A DNA stretch of 64,000 nucleotides from Dirofilaria immitis (GCA_024305405.1 JAKNDB010000103.1:868001-932000); one strand, 5' to 3'; numbered from the stretch's first letter, positions 26,401-39,120 are shown. Translations and numbers: made by a program. The notes: generated by a model not told the origin, from the letters alone.

Positions 26401-29400
26401 TATTATCAAATCTTCTGCTTTTATATAAGTCTGAAGGCAATAATAAGCTTTTGCAGTTCAAAAGAAGTTCCCGTCATTTTGAAATAATTTGTTCACCTTT
26501 TGAGTTGTGTTCGTATGCGATGTAATATCGGATATACGATCCATACTGTGGGAACGATTTCTTGTAGTTTTTGGTGGTGGTGGTGGTGGTGGTGCGAAAC
26601 TATTTAAAATAGTTGCCGTAGTCTTAATAGTCGGAACAGACAAAGGTCTTGGTTTGACGTATTGCGAAACAATAGCATTACGTTTGCGTAGCACGAGATT
26701 CGTACCATGACGCAACAAAACTTGCACTTCCTCGGCACTTTTTAGCGAACTAATTAATCGATTATCAACACTTATCACCAAATCGCCTACTTCAACACAA
26801 GTCGTTTTATCACGGATTGCACGAACTTCAGCCTAAAATTATATGCCAGTTATGCAAATATTTAGTTAAATCTATTATTGCGACTAAAATTTTTGAAAAT
26901 GATAAATCGAAAGCCAGAATAAATTTTTCTAATTTATCTTAGTTATCTAGTTATCATCTGAACTATTTATTCTTTAATTAATACTTTAGCTTTTAATAGT
27001 AAAAGACAAAGAAACATTATGTAAATTTCTTTCATATCTAACACATTTGCATATTTGAAAGAATGATTGTTTAATAATTTGTTTGAAATATTTATTCTTT
27101 TAAGAAATATCATCAATTTATATGAATATAAAAGACGATTTAATAAGTTTTTATTGCAATAATTTTAAAAAATTGATTGAAGTAAAATTGTGTAAATCAA
27201 AAAATGTATCGATCAATTATTTTGAAATATTGCTGTGATGTTTATAAATGGATTAACAAATCATTATCAAATGACGCAACAATAAATAATTAAGGAAGTG
27301 ATTATGAATTATTGCTTCATTCAAAATTTTGAATAAAAAATAAATAAATTTAGAGATGAGAAAAAAGAAAAGAAATTAATAAAGAAAGAGAGAAGAGAAA
27401 GAGAGAGAGAAAAGAAAGAAAAAAACAATGTGATTTTAGGAGAAAATAATGAGAGAATGAATTATTTAAATTTATCACCCAAAAGAATAATGAAATTTTA
27501 GAGAAAAAAATGAATTATCATTTTGATTAAATTACTACTACTTTACTACTACTACTACTACTACTATAGCTAACCCATGCAAAACTGATATAAAATTTTA
27601 GAATCTATCACCCATTGAACGATGAACTATTGCTATGAAATTTAATGACTGAAATAATTACACTTAAATTGTCTCATCGATTTTAAAGTTTCATTTATTT
27701 AAAATAAAAACAATGCTATTGATTAAAATTTGATAATTTTCTTATACTAAGCAAATGAATATTTATCTATAAACACGGAATGCTAAAAATATGAAAACAA
27801 AAAGAACTTTTACAATTTTAAAGTCGTTTACCTTAATTGCACCATCATTGCACATTTTAGCAGATATAGTTAATCCGAGACTTCTGTCTTTCTTCTGAAG
27901 TCGATAATCTCGTTCTTGTAATTGAATATGATTACGGTCATCTTTTACGATATAGTATTTTTCTGGATCAAGTTTTAACTCGTCGCAAACCTGAAAACAA
28001 ATCTTGATATCCGACTAATAGAAGATTGAAAGAATGTTCTACGAGTATTTCGAAATATAATAAGATAGAATTTAAGAAAAATATCAGTTATCATTTGATT
28101 TTAAATATTTAATAATAAATTTGTTTCTTTTGATTGAAACATAACGCATATTTAGGCTTTTTGTAATTTAAATTTATATTTAAATTCATCAAAATTATTC
28201 CGATTCTGAATTTTTATAATTCAAAATTCGCATAAATTATGATAATGCTAAATCCAAAAACAAGATGAATTCTTTCCGAATTTATAAAATTGAAAAAATT
28301 CTTACCCTACACAAAATTTCTTTTACATCATCCGCAACTGCATGTTGAAGATGTATAATGGAACCGGAAGGAAGTAGCACACTTACGATATCATTATTGC
28401 TTTCAAAAGAATGGCTATCGAGAAATGTATTAAGTTGAGAAACATTTAGCATAAGTTCTTCTTGATAATTCCATAATCGTTTACTACTAAAATATATTAA
28501 AGGTAATAAAAAGTTTATTGCAAATAAAAAAGAAAAATTCAAAATTTTTTAATTAAAAAAATGATTTCAACTTTCAATTATCAATGGTTTATTATTTAAA
28601 TGTTAAATGAAATTTTCATTTTATAGAAATCAAATTTCAAATACTTATGGAATATCCAACATTTAATAATTACTTTTATTATTATAAAATAAAAAATTTT
28701 TAAAAAATTCAAGAAACTTTAGAATCGATTTTTTTCAAACGAAGATTATACGAATGAACTGACAAAATCACTTTTATGTAAAATATAAACTAAAAGCTAA
28801 CATTTGAAATTGTGATTTACATAGGAAGTATAAGTGAAGAGAACATATTGCAGCACCACCAAATGAACTTAAATGACGTAACGTACGCAATGAAATTTTA
28901 CTTAATAATTCCTGAAATAGAAAGCGACGCATTAATGAATTTGTCTATTTTAAAAGAAATAGATTGGTAAATAACATAATGCGACAGATAAATGTTACAG
29001 AAATACCGATGGTGTTGGAAAATTAACGTCGCAAATGGCAGCCAAACGATATTTCAATGTAAACAATTGCAATTGGCTCATTTCCAATTCATCATCTAGA
29101 TCATGAGCCAATTCACATTCGGATTGCAATGATCCCATTGAACGCATTAACTAGAAGATTATAATTTGAAGTGAAACTTTTTTTTTTTAGTGAAAGGAAA
29201 ATATTTATTTGAAATTCAAATTGAAATTTCTTCAAAAAGCTTAAGTTTCAAAATATGTACAACGATATATCGGAATTGGAAATTAATTAATGAAAAATTG
29301 ACTCATCTGTAATTTATAAATAAAATTTTAAATCCATTAATTTCTTTCTTTAAATTATCACAAATGTGATAATTGAATATATGCAAAAAAAGAATCATAT

Positions 29401-32400
29401 TGAAGAAATGTTTAAAAATTAAAAATTGAATTCTTTAAAGGTTAAATTTAAATAAATTTAAGAAAAATATACATATATTTATAATGTAAGTAAGATGATT
29501 GCTTTTCATTTTTTCTGAAAAAATCGGAAAATATATCATTCTTCGAAAATTGAAGTAGCTTTTCTATGTATATTCATGTAATGATTAATGCTTATATTGT
29601 ACTCTTGAGGATACTCTCGATCTTTTTCTTTTTATCAATTTTCCACTAACATATGCTCCCTTGTTTTTTTAGCAAACTATGATTTATTTTTTTAAATGAA
29701 AAGACAAACTGAAAAACAGCAAGTAAACAAAGTGATAAATAAAATGACAGATGAATGATTCGATAGTAACAAAAATAGGTTATAATATTTGAATGAATTA
29801 AAAAGATTCAAAAATGATATATCTAAATGAAATGAATATAATGATATAATTTATAAATTATAATCAATTAAGTCGAATAAATCAAGTAAATATTTGCTTT
29901 CTCATAGAAGTTTAACATTTTTCAATTTACAACTTAGAATACAATTAAGAATCAATTATTATTATTGATGAAGGAAAATTTAGGCCAATAAATAGAGAAA
30001 AAAAAGTCAAAACTTTTTCGAATCTCTTTCCGAGAAAAAACAAAAATATATCTATGTAGATTTTTTCAATACTCTTCACCTTCTTATATCTGATTTCTAC
30101 TAAATTTCGGAAATTTAATTTTAGAAATTATTGATTTCATTGTCTACTATTTAAGAGTGGTACAAAGCAATGAAGCAAAAAAGATGTATTCTTCAAATAA
30201 GCATTTAACTTTCAAGACTTAAGCTTAAAAGTTCACAAAATTTAATATGATGAATCATCAATGTTGAAATAATTATTTAATGCTACAAATGATAAACAAG
30301 TCAACAAACGTATTTATTTGTTTGCTCGGTATCATCCATTATTTATTTGCATATATTGATATATATATTATATCGTATCTGCACTATATCGTATATCTGT
30401 ACTATATGTCATTTACCTATATTATATATAGAAATCATAATTGTAACTATAGTTATTCCGGTTGTTAATATTATTATCATTTAGAGATAACCATAATTAT
30501 ATTAATAATTAATATTTGTAACATGACACATTTAATAATATCAAAAAGTAAGTGATAAGTAATTAATAATAATGATAAATGATGAGTATATATTGCAATA
30601 AGTAATGACAGAAATAAAAAATTAGCCATATAAAATTAATAATAAAATAAATTAATAAGTAGTGATAAATTGATAAATATTGGGAATAAAGATTAGATAT
30701 TATAAGTGATAGAATCTGATCATTCTAATAGATAAAATTGAAATTAATAATATCGAATGAATAATACCACGCAAATTTTATAATAATAATAATAATAATA
30801 AAGAAAAAAATATACCGAATTAATTGTTTCATTTACTCTCGAGATTTCTTTTTGTAAATAATGTGTAGCATTTGAAATATTAGTAGTAGCAGATTGCAGG
30901 AATGACGAGACTGTCAACAGCCTAATTAATAGGAAGCGTAAAGCTCGAGAATTGGAACATTCGATAGCAAAAGCACCAGTCGGTTCAGATATATACAAGC
31001 GTTCCTTTATTTCACCAACCACCATAACACTTTCTAACTGCAATTATTATCATCGGTAAATAATCATTTATCACTTCTACAGCTGCAAATTTTAGTTAAC
31101 AAATTTTTAGCCTATTAATATATTTCATTGAATTTCAATCAAATTATTAATTTGTATTTAATTTATATGTAATTCTATTATATGTTTATATTTAATTGTC
31201 CTACTAATATTCAAGAAATGATAATTTATCATATGAAAATTTTCAAAAAGTTTCTTTTTTATTATAAATTCATTTTTCTGCTAATTTTCCAAATGAAAAA
31301 TTATTGCAATGGTCATTCGATATGATAAATGAATATAATGATGTGGCCACTGGATGACCAATTAATGAAGAATAATATAGATGAGCAAAAGATATGCAAA
31401 TTAGAGAAAAGAATTCTTTCCATTTTGTTAATATCATATAACACTTAAAATATTTAACGTTTAATTTTTCTTTCTAAATATTTAATTTAAAATTTAAATA
31501 AGATTAAAGTTAATTTCATTAAAAACAAAGTGTGAAATGAATTTAAAACATTCATGAAAGATATTGAATATTATGTATGTTGAATTTAAGAAATTTGAAA
31601 ATTTCAAATATCAACTGCTCTTCCATTGATCATTAATTAGTGTGAATAAAATTTTAAAATTTATCATACATTTTTCTAAATATCTTCTTTTTAACTACCC
31701 TACTCCATCATAGTTCAAACATTTGTCATATAATTTATTTATTTAAATTTCATTTCTCTCTAATTATATTTATTAACCAGTATGACCGTTGGTCTTTTCG
31801 TTATAACCTAATTGAAGTTAATTTATCTTTCGCAATTTTCGTGCTTATGCATTTTCATGAAGTGCATATACTTTAACGATGGCAGAGATATACAAATTAT
31901 TAATTTACTTATTACTTCTGTAATTAGCTGAAAGCTTAATTAAATAAGTTATTATAGTAATAATGATAATGATAGCAACATTATTCATTACGAATAACAG
32001 GTAATAGCAATAGCAATAGCAATAACACAAATAACTATTTGAATAGCATATTATATTTCTTGCATTTATTAGTTTGATAGTGCATTATTGATAATGTTTT
32101 CTCGAAGAGCATAAACTAAACTTTGAAAATATTTAAAACATCTTACATTGATACATTTCTTTTTTGTTTGAAGTTTTAATTTGTCTTTGCAAAAGTATGC
32201 TGAAATTATACTGGTTATCAAATCAACAGATTATATCTTTGATCGATGTTTATTATGTATCACTGATCGAACAGCGGAAGATTTCTAATTAGTCAGTATA
32301 CTGTTTAATTAATATGCAGTTATAATTACATTAAAACATCGTGAGGTTAATAGGATTTTATCGATAGAAAGCTTAGAAATTTGTTGTAATACTTAGGAAA

Positions 32401-35400
32401 TCAAATGAATGAGAAGAAAGTTTGGAAGATAGGTAGAAAAGTTGTATTTTTAACAATATAAATTCTCTTTTTCGGCATCAATGGAAAAGAATAAATTGGT
32501 AATTAATGAAAGAGGAAGCAAATTCATATTTACAAAAATTTGAAATTTCAGTTTGACATATTTCATTTACAAAACTTTTTGTAATATGTTCAGATTTAAT
32601 CATTTTTTCCAATGAAAGAATTTGAAATTTTAAATGAAAAAATTTGAAAATATAATAAATTTTTCTTTTCAAAATAAAAATTAAACAGAAGATGCGGTTT
32701 TTCATCGAAAATTTCCATTTTTTTTCTACTTTTTTAGTCATTTAATTTCAACAAAGCATTTAGCTATGATATTTATAAATATTATATAATACTAATAATT
32801 TCAAACAAAAATTTTCTTCTTTTTAAGAAAGAGGCGAATACTTTATTCAAGAAAATTTTTGAAAAAAACGGATGAAAGATAGATTTCTGAAAATAAAAAA
32901 TTTAAATTTCAGCACTATTGCCAGACTCCTCTTTTTTCTATTATTTATTAAGTTCAAATGGAAAAAGTAATTCTTAGTTATTATATATCTTTTAGGCTGA
33001 TGTAACTCATGAATTCAAATAGGATTAAAATTCATAAATTTCAATTTTATGTGAATTTTGAGAATTCATAAATAAATATGAAATTCACAAAATTAAAATT
33101 TATAAAATTCATATGTGAAATTAAATTATAAGTTAATACAATTCATAATCAGTAAGTTTAATGCAAAAAATGGTTATTAAATAGTAGCAAATTAAAAATT
33201 AAAGTTGGATTCCATCAAAGATATCAATGTGTATGGTATCATATTGAAGTGATTATTTATATATTTTGAAAATAGTATTGCAAAATATAATGACACTGTG
33301 GGCTTTCTCCCTTCCGCCTTCTATCTTTTATTATATTATATTTATACATTTAACAAAGAAAGTTTTAGGCCTTTGTAACTATTTTATTTAAAATTTTCTA
33401 AAAATTTGACGAATAAATTGATTGAAATTTAGTTGAAAAATTTTATAAAAAAATAAATGCATACCAAATTAAGGGAGAAATCTTTGTCCTTAAAACGAAT
33501 TGAGGCACCACTTTGATTAAGCTTAATTATGCATTCCATAAATGGCCCATTACGACTTTTGATAACACCTTTGTCTACTTCGAAAATTTGCTTTATATAA
33601 GCTGGAATGACGGTCGACATCGCGGATGACGGTTTCGATGATGGACGGCTGAGATCATATGCAGTCCAATTTGATGTGTCATAACTACCTTTAATCATTT
33701 TATAGAATCGATCACAATCACCAGCCGAAACTACGTTGATACCATATGTTTCACTGCGATAATGCCAGTAAGCAAAACAGGATGATACACGTGCAATACG
33801 ACTTGCTGTAAAATATATTATCAATTTTTGCATAAATGGATTGTAATTTGAAAAATGAGAGTAATCGAAATTCGACTAAAAATTATTAAACAATTTGTTT
33901 CTCTTTTCATATATTCATTTTGAAATAATAAAAGGCTTGCAATATAAATATTTGATTTATTTCATTACTTTTAATTGCAAAATAAAAATTTTCATTCCTC
34001 TATTACTTGAATTGCTTTTTTGGCATCATATTCTTATATTTTACTTTTAAATGAACGCAATATAAATTAATTTGTTATGCAAATATTCAATATATTACTA
34101 CTATAATTTTATTTCGATTATTATGGAATTTATTAATTTAACAAGCAATTTAAAGATATATTTTAAAATTTTTTTCATCAAAAATAATTGATAATAATGA
34201 AAGTATATATTATCAGTGATAGTAACAAATATAATAATAAAAGCGTTAGCCATTACAAATTTAAAGTGATATGTTTTGATTTATTATTCAGATTAACTTT
34301 TTTTTTTAATATTTCTTATTGTTAGTTATTCATATGACATATATATATATATATATATTTTATATGCATGAACAAATTTATAGTTTTAAGATTAGGAATT
34401 ATTTTGAAACCATTCCAAATGAATACTAGTAAATCTAATTTAGTTGTCGGAAAATATTTTGAAAATGTTCCAAATGAATGATACTAAACATAATAATTGT
34501 TTTGAAGATATATATATATATGAATCAATATTATTTTACAGTAAAACAATGGTTTGCACTGTTTTCTTGTCTCAAGAAAAACCACAATTTTATTAAAAAA
34601 TAATGAAAAAACAATATTTTTAACAATCTTCTCTGCATATGTAGAAAAGTTTTAATATAAAGAAATAATTTAATTTGGAATAGATTCGAAAAATTCAATT
34701 TATTCAATTTTGGAATACTTCGATTTAAATGTCGTAATTTCCTTTCCTACTGTAACTTCTATAAATACTGTAATTCCTTCTCCTACCGTAACTTTTGAAT
34801 ACTATAATTTCTTCTCCCACCAATCGGTCAATTTTATCATTAACTTTTTCAATAAAAAAATTATTTTCTAAGCAAATTTATTCATTCCTTCGACATGTAT
34901 ATACATACCGCTAACTTAGCAAATATCAAATATAAGAATATCAAAAACAAAAAATAAATAACTAACGAGCAATTTTACTATTATCTCATCAGATATGCAT
35001 TTAATTTCTTCATTTTCTATTTCTTTTATTCGCGCTTATTTCATTTTCCTATCATTTATCTTCAGTTTCTTTTATCAATTTATAAATTTGTAAAACAAAA
35101 CTTTTAATTTTTTAAATAATGGTTTCGTATAATATCGGAAATTTTGCCTATTGCCAAATGATAAGAAGGTTATAGCATAATTTATTCAGATATAAAGTTA
35201 AAGATTCAGTGCTTCAGAATATATCAATCTTTAATAATAATTGTAGTCTTAAAGAGAAGAGAAGCACCGAGAAGGATGAATTTCATTTGCACTCATAAAT
35301 TATCCATTTTAATTAACAGACTTTTCCCATCATTTATTAGCAGATGGATGTAAACAAATATATCTAAATTATTATTGCGAAATTTGCGCTATCACATTTT

Positions 35401-38400
35401 TCAAAATATTTAAGTTTGATAAAATATTAAACATGAGGAAGAATTTTTCATGTTTTTATTTTAAAAAAGTTCCAATAAATTATTTATAAAATTGTTTAAG
35501 AATAAAAAGTAATTACAAGCTGCCAAATAAACCTATTTAATTACAGGCTGCCAAATAAACCTATTTAATTACATGCTGCCAAATAAGCCTATTTAATTAC
35601 ATGCTGCCAAATAAACCTATTTAATTACATGCTGCCAAATAAGCCTATTTGAAAAAATTATGTATTTTGAAATTTTAACTTATTACTTAAAAACGTTTTA
35701 ACAAAATATAACTCTGATAAAATTAAAAACTTATTCAGGTGATTTTTTTTGGTATTTTTATCTCAAAAATGGAATAACCTTAAAATAGAATAATCCAGGA
35801 TGGAGCAATTTTAATTGCATAAGTTGAAGAACTTTTGTAAAAATTGTTTTCATTGACATCATAATATTTATAAATTGACATATATTTCTGATGATTTTTC
35901 TTGCCAAACTGATATAATCATATTCATTTGGGTTATAAAAATGAAACTTTAATGCTAACATGTATCAAGAATTTGCTCGCTAACAATCCCGAACTCATTT
36001 TTTGCAAGCAATCGAATGGCCTTACAATTGACATCATTTCTTCGGGATGGCATCTCAACAATTGTAATGGATAGCAATGATGGATACAGGATATTCCATT
36101 GGGTTCGATCGGATGAAAGCCGAAATAGCTCGGCCCAAAATCTATCAATAATCATTTGATGCGACGAAATATGCGAAAGTAGAAACAAAAATTTGAATTT
36201 ACAGAAAAACCTGGAATTTTTCAAAGAATAATTTTAGATGGTGGAAAAGAAAAAAGCAAAAAATTCGGATCGAAAAGGATTTTTAATTGAATATTAACTT
36301 TTTTGCTTATAAAAGTAAAAAACAAGGACGAAAAAGGCAATATATTTGAATTTCAAAAGAATAATATTAGTATATTATAAAGCCGCTACGTTTAGCGGCT
36401 ATTCAAATGATTTATATCCAAAAATTTTAACCTAAAAAAGTCAAAAAAAGAAAAATTAAGTTGGAAATATACTAATTAAGAAAATTATTTCAATGTTCCG
36501 TTTTCTTTGTTCTTATCCACTATTTATTCTCTCTCTCTTCCTCTCTCTCTCTTCCTCTCTCTCCCTTTCTCTCTCTCTCTATCTCTTTCTCCCTGCTATA
36601 TAATTGATGAATTCTTTTTTATTCATCAAATACTCAAAAATCAAAATTTAAAATAACAAATAAAATTTACTGATTGTACTAAATGAAACAAAATAATTGG
36701 ATGAGAAAAATTTCTTTTATTTTGAAGAATTATAAGCATAGATAGGAAATTCATAAATATATTATGTACATATAAATACATATATTTAGATGACAATAAC
36801 AATAACAACAAAAACAACAACAACAACAATAATAACAATAACAATAACTATTGTTACATTGAAATGAATTTGAATTATTAGTACTGAAAAGGGTTTCAGA
36901 ATTAGTTGGAAGTAGCGGCGGAGAAGAAGGATATCAAGACAGGAAGAGCCTAAGTTTGAGGAAAAGGACGTCGAACTGCGGAACACATTTCACAATTCCA
37001 TCCATCCATATCTAAGCACATTCGACGATTATAACTACACTTCGTCTATTCATTTTGCCATTCCTATTTCCTCTCTCTTTTCTTTCTCTCTCTCTCTCTT
37101 TTCCTTTTCTTCTTCTTTCTCTCTTTTTCTTTTTTCAATAAATGGCCAGAAATATTCATTTGAAATAAGATTAATTGGATCAATAAATTTTGATTGATTA
37201 AATAAAATTCTAAAAAAGAAAAAAATGAGATCTGATTAATATTAATCATAAATTATCATTTAATAGTTGCGAAAATTATTTGATTAAATGTCTAATAATA
37301 TTTTAAGACTTTGAATTTCGAGAAATAACATATTATATTGATATTATTATTATATTTATTTTAGTAGTGAAGCAAATTTTTTATCAAAATACCTAAAATT
37401 ATGCGAAAAAGGGAAAAAAGGTTAATTTGGAATAAATATATCAGAATGATATGATATTTATCTAATGATGCAAAAGTAGGAAAGTATATATGATATAATG
37501 AAAACTGTCAAGTGAGATAAACAAAGATAAAGCGTGATAATTCTCAAATAGTGTAATTGTCGCAGTATTGATGACCGGGAATTAAAATAAGCATAAAATA
37601 TTATTAGACCAAAAATGATGGGATTAAAATAAGCTATTAGAGATATTATTTCTACTGTTATATGTTTTAAATTTAAATCGAAGGATTAATGTAGCAGCAC
37701 TGATAATATCAATTAATTTTGATGTAGCACTGATGGAAGATCGCTGGGAGCAAATTGATTGTTATGATGGTTATTTTCCCTAATAAATCAACTAAATAAT
37801 TATTTGACATTTTTGTTGATAGTTTCTTTAGAAAAAAAGGTGTTCAATTTCTCTAAATCAAAAAAATGATTTTAAATTAAATTGTCTATTACAATTAAAA
37901 CGATCGAGCAATAAAAAGCCAAAAAAAAAAAAAAAAAACGAAATTCTTTAATAGCCAATAAAGCTATCAGTGCAAAAAAATTATCCATTCCAATCGTAGT
38001 TAAAATGAAGGCCATAAGAAGAATGGAAAAAAGAATAAAATCATCTATGAAGCACATTAATATTAAATGAGAAAAGAAATATTGATTTCATGAATAATTG
38101 TATTTTACTGAATAAAAGTAAGATGTAATTGAAGTGAAGTGACAGGTAGATATAATCAGAAGATAGGTAGATATTCTTTCAACTAATCAATCATTCAATT
38201 CAGCTGAATGTTATTGTTGTCGTTAGAATGACATATAACAATGATATGTGAGATGGATGTCGGGAAATTATTCAAAATAAAAAAAAAATCCTATAGCTTC
38301 TATTCAAAACAGTGGAAAGACTTCGTTTATTTACTTAATAATTTATTTATTGAGAGAAAAAAAGACCGAAATTCGATTATTCTTTTTTTTCCATTAACGA

Positions 38401-39042
38401 ATTTATTTACTATTTGAATAAAAGATTGATACCTAGCTAAATAAAACTTACTACCTAACGTTTATCATATCACGACAATATCATATATTTTGAAAATGAA
38501 CTATGCTAAAAATTTTTTTGCAATTTAATATTTAAAAAATAAACATTAGAATAGTAGCAAATCTCATTCGTAATTTGATTTGAGCTAAGTATAATGATGC
38601 AACCCAAAGTAGAGAAATAGAAATATGCTAAAAATCAGCCAAGGATGGAAATAAATTCGGCAGCATTGATGTTTTGAATAATTAAATAAATAAAAGCTTT
38701 ATAATATTTAAATTTAAAATAAATTCAAATTTCTGCTCATTTGAAAAAATAACAAAAAAATTCCGTTCATTGATAACAAAAAAAGCTGAAAAATCGAATT
38801 CTAAAAAAAGAAAAACTTTGAATCAAATTAAATAAACAATATATATAGAGAGAGTAATGAAATGCCTATTTGCATATTATACGTAAAATTTTAAAATGTA
38901 CAAGGAGAAACCTGAATTGTGTTATTGCTTGTTGTCCAGCAGCTATTGTTGTTGTTGTTGTGATATTATTATTGATTGCTATCATTTTATCAGTCAAGCA
39001 GTAATGACGAATTTCACAGGGACATGATAGCGAACCACCCAT
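23494..39042 (-). CDS. tiam-1: Rac guanine-nucleotide exchange factor, TIAM/Still-life type
   Basis: Sixteen minus-strand exons: 39042-38912, 36141-35960, 33805-33465, 31037-30816, 29150-29007, 28911-28802 (donor uncertain), 28486-28306, 27990-27832, 26832-26497, 26330-26070, 25706-25557, 25357-25252, 25025-24879, 24570-24437, 24172-24023 and 23700-23494; about 986 residues. Order: MGGSLSCPC, a myristoylation/palmitoylation-type start; EVH1-like domain (QFRFWAELFRLSSD, SSCFAYWHYRSETYGINVV); a weak PH-like region and coiled coil with Ex element (MSQLQLFTLKYRLAAICD); RBD (VSVLLPSGSIIHLQHAV); PDZ (SLGLTISAK ... VEVGDLVISVDNRL); a proline run; DH (ELVSTEENFVRDVQKLVDQY, LLIKPIQRVLKYPLFL, EYMNEMQRL); and PH (VYHLCCCQAEIKNHF). 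The DH Glu, Lys and Asn expected for Rac binding are present. By family knowledge it activates Rac at the plasma membrane during axon and dendrite growth. It is much shorter than fly SIF or mammalian TIAM1. Confidence 0.9.
27353..27568. repeat. Purine-rich tract and CTA repeat in a tiam-1 intron
   Basis: A GA-rich run (about 27359-27427) is followed by an ACT/CTA trinucleotide repeat (about 27534-27567). Both lie in the intron between the RBD/PDZ exon (27990-27832) and the PDZ exon (26832-26497). They are ordinary low-complexity DNA. Confidence 0.85.
30779..30801. repeat. AAT microsatellite beside a tiam-1 exon
   Basis: A short run of AAT repeats lies about 15 bases past the donor of the exon ending at 30816, inside the following intron. 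Confidence 0.9.
34334..34361. repeat. TA dinucleotide repeat
   Basis: A run of about 11 TA units lies in the intron between the two EVH1-like exons of tiam-1. It is simple sequence with no further signal. Confidence 0.9.
35511..35650 (+). repeat. 28-bp tandem array, five copies, in a tiam-1 intron
   Basis: Five head-to-tail copies of a 28-base unit contain CTGCCAAATAAACCTATTT. Copies 3 and 5 have AAGCC where the others have AAACC, and the third base group before CTGCC varies (CAAG, CAGG, CATG). The array lies in the intron between exons 2 and 3, about 310 bases downstream (gene sense) of the exon 2 donor. There is no coding potential across it. Confidence 0.97.
36381..36400. other. GC-rich perfect hairpin
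   Basis: AGCCGCTA and TAGCGGCT form an 8-bp perfect stem around a 4-base CGTT loop, in a very AT-rich intron of tiam-1 about 240 bases upstream (gene sense) of the exon 2 acceptor. It could form a stable stem in RNA of either strand. Nothing links it to a known element. Confidence 0.75.
36524..36596. repeat. CT-rich low-complexity tract
   Basis: About 70 bases of CTCTCT with occasional TTC and CCC interruptions lie in tiam-1 intron 1. A similar CT/TTC tract lies at about 37068-37133, and AAC/AAT repeats at about 36801-36850. Confidence 0.9.
36950..37045 (-). CDS. Possible terminal exon of an unidentified cysteine-rich peptide nested in tiam-1 intron 1
   Basis: I do not recognise this. On the minus strand an acceptor-like GAATAG ends at 37046, followed by an open frame of 31 codons ending TAG at 36950. 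It contains ATGs at 37021 and 37009 and the residues MDGWNCEMCSAVRRPFPQT. Cysteines are spaced C-x5-C-x7-C-x2-C with a Trp, and the stretch is clearly richer in G and C than the flanking intron. That composition and the clean stop suggest a real coding end of a small secreted or zinc-binding peptide. I could not find a matching upstream exon with a signal peptide; a hydrophobic minus-strand frame at 37930-38057 is suggestive but has no usable donor. It could also be an alternative tiam-1 exon, an exon remnant or chance. Confidence 0.3.
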   Translation of the reverse strand, partial: TKCSYNRRMCLDMDGWNCEMCSAVRRPFPQT

Positions 39043-39078
39043 ATTCTTCAACAAAATCTTGTCGCTTTCTCGTTCTCG

Positions 39079-39103
39079 TTTTTTTTTTTTTTTTTTTTTT
39101 TTT
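39079..39103 (+). repeat. Run of 25 T (A25 in the tiam-1 5'UTR)
   Basis: An uninterrupted homopolymer lies 37-61 bases upstream of the tiam-1 ATG, between it and the acceptor-like site at 39110-39111. The exact length is likely to vary or be misassembled. Confidence 0.9.
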
Positions 39104-39109
39104 AAATCG

Positions 39110-39120
39110 CTGAAATCAGG
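39110..39120 (-). promoter_or_regulatory. Candidate spliced-leader acceptor of tiam-1
   Basis: The minus strand reads CCTGATTTCAG with the AG at 39111-39110, 67 bases upstream of the ATG at 39042. If used, the mature leader would carry the A25 run. A 5'UTR intron is the alternative. Confidence 0.35.

Noticed and set aside
26507..26710. Plus-strand ORF with a poly-Gly stretch across the tiam-1 region
   Set aside because: It is the antisense of the proline-run PDZ exon (26832-26497), which has clear family similarity and splice signals on the minus strand.
36641..36986. Minus-strand Leu/Val-rich ORFs
   Set aside because: They are translations of AAC/AAT and similar simple repeats, not proteins.
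36901..37020. Plus-strand reading of the GC-rich island in tiam-1 intron 1
   Set aside because: A plus-strand frame is open with an acceptor-like TTTCAG, but it lacks cysteine patterning or any motif. The minus-strand reading has a cleaner stop and more protein-like residues.
37872..38057. Hydrophobic minus-strand ORF in tiam-1 intron 1 as a signal-peptide exon
   Set aside because: There is no usable splice donor before its poly-T/poly-Phe run, so it could not be linked to the nearby cysteine ORF.
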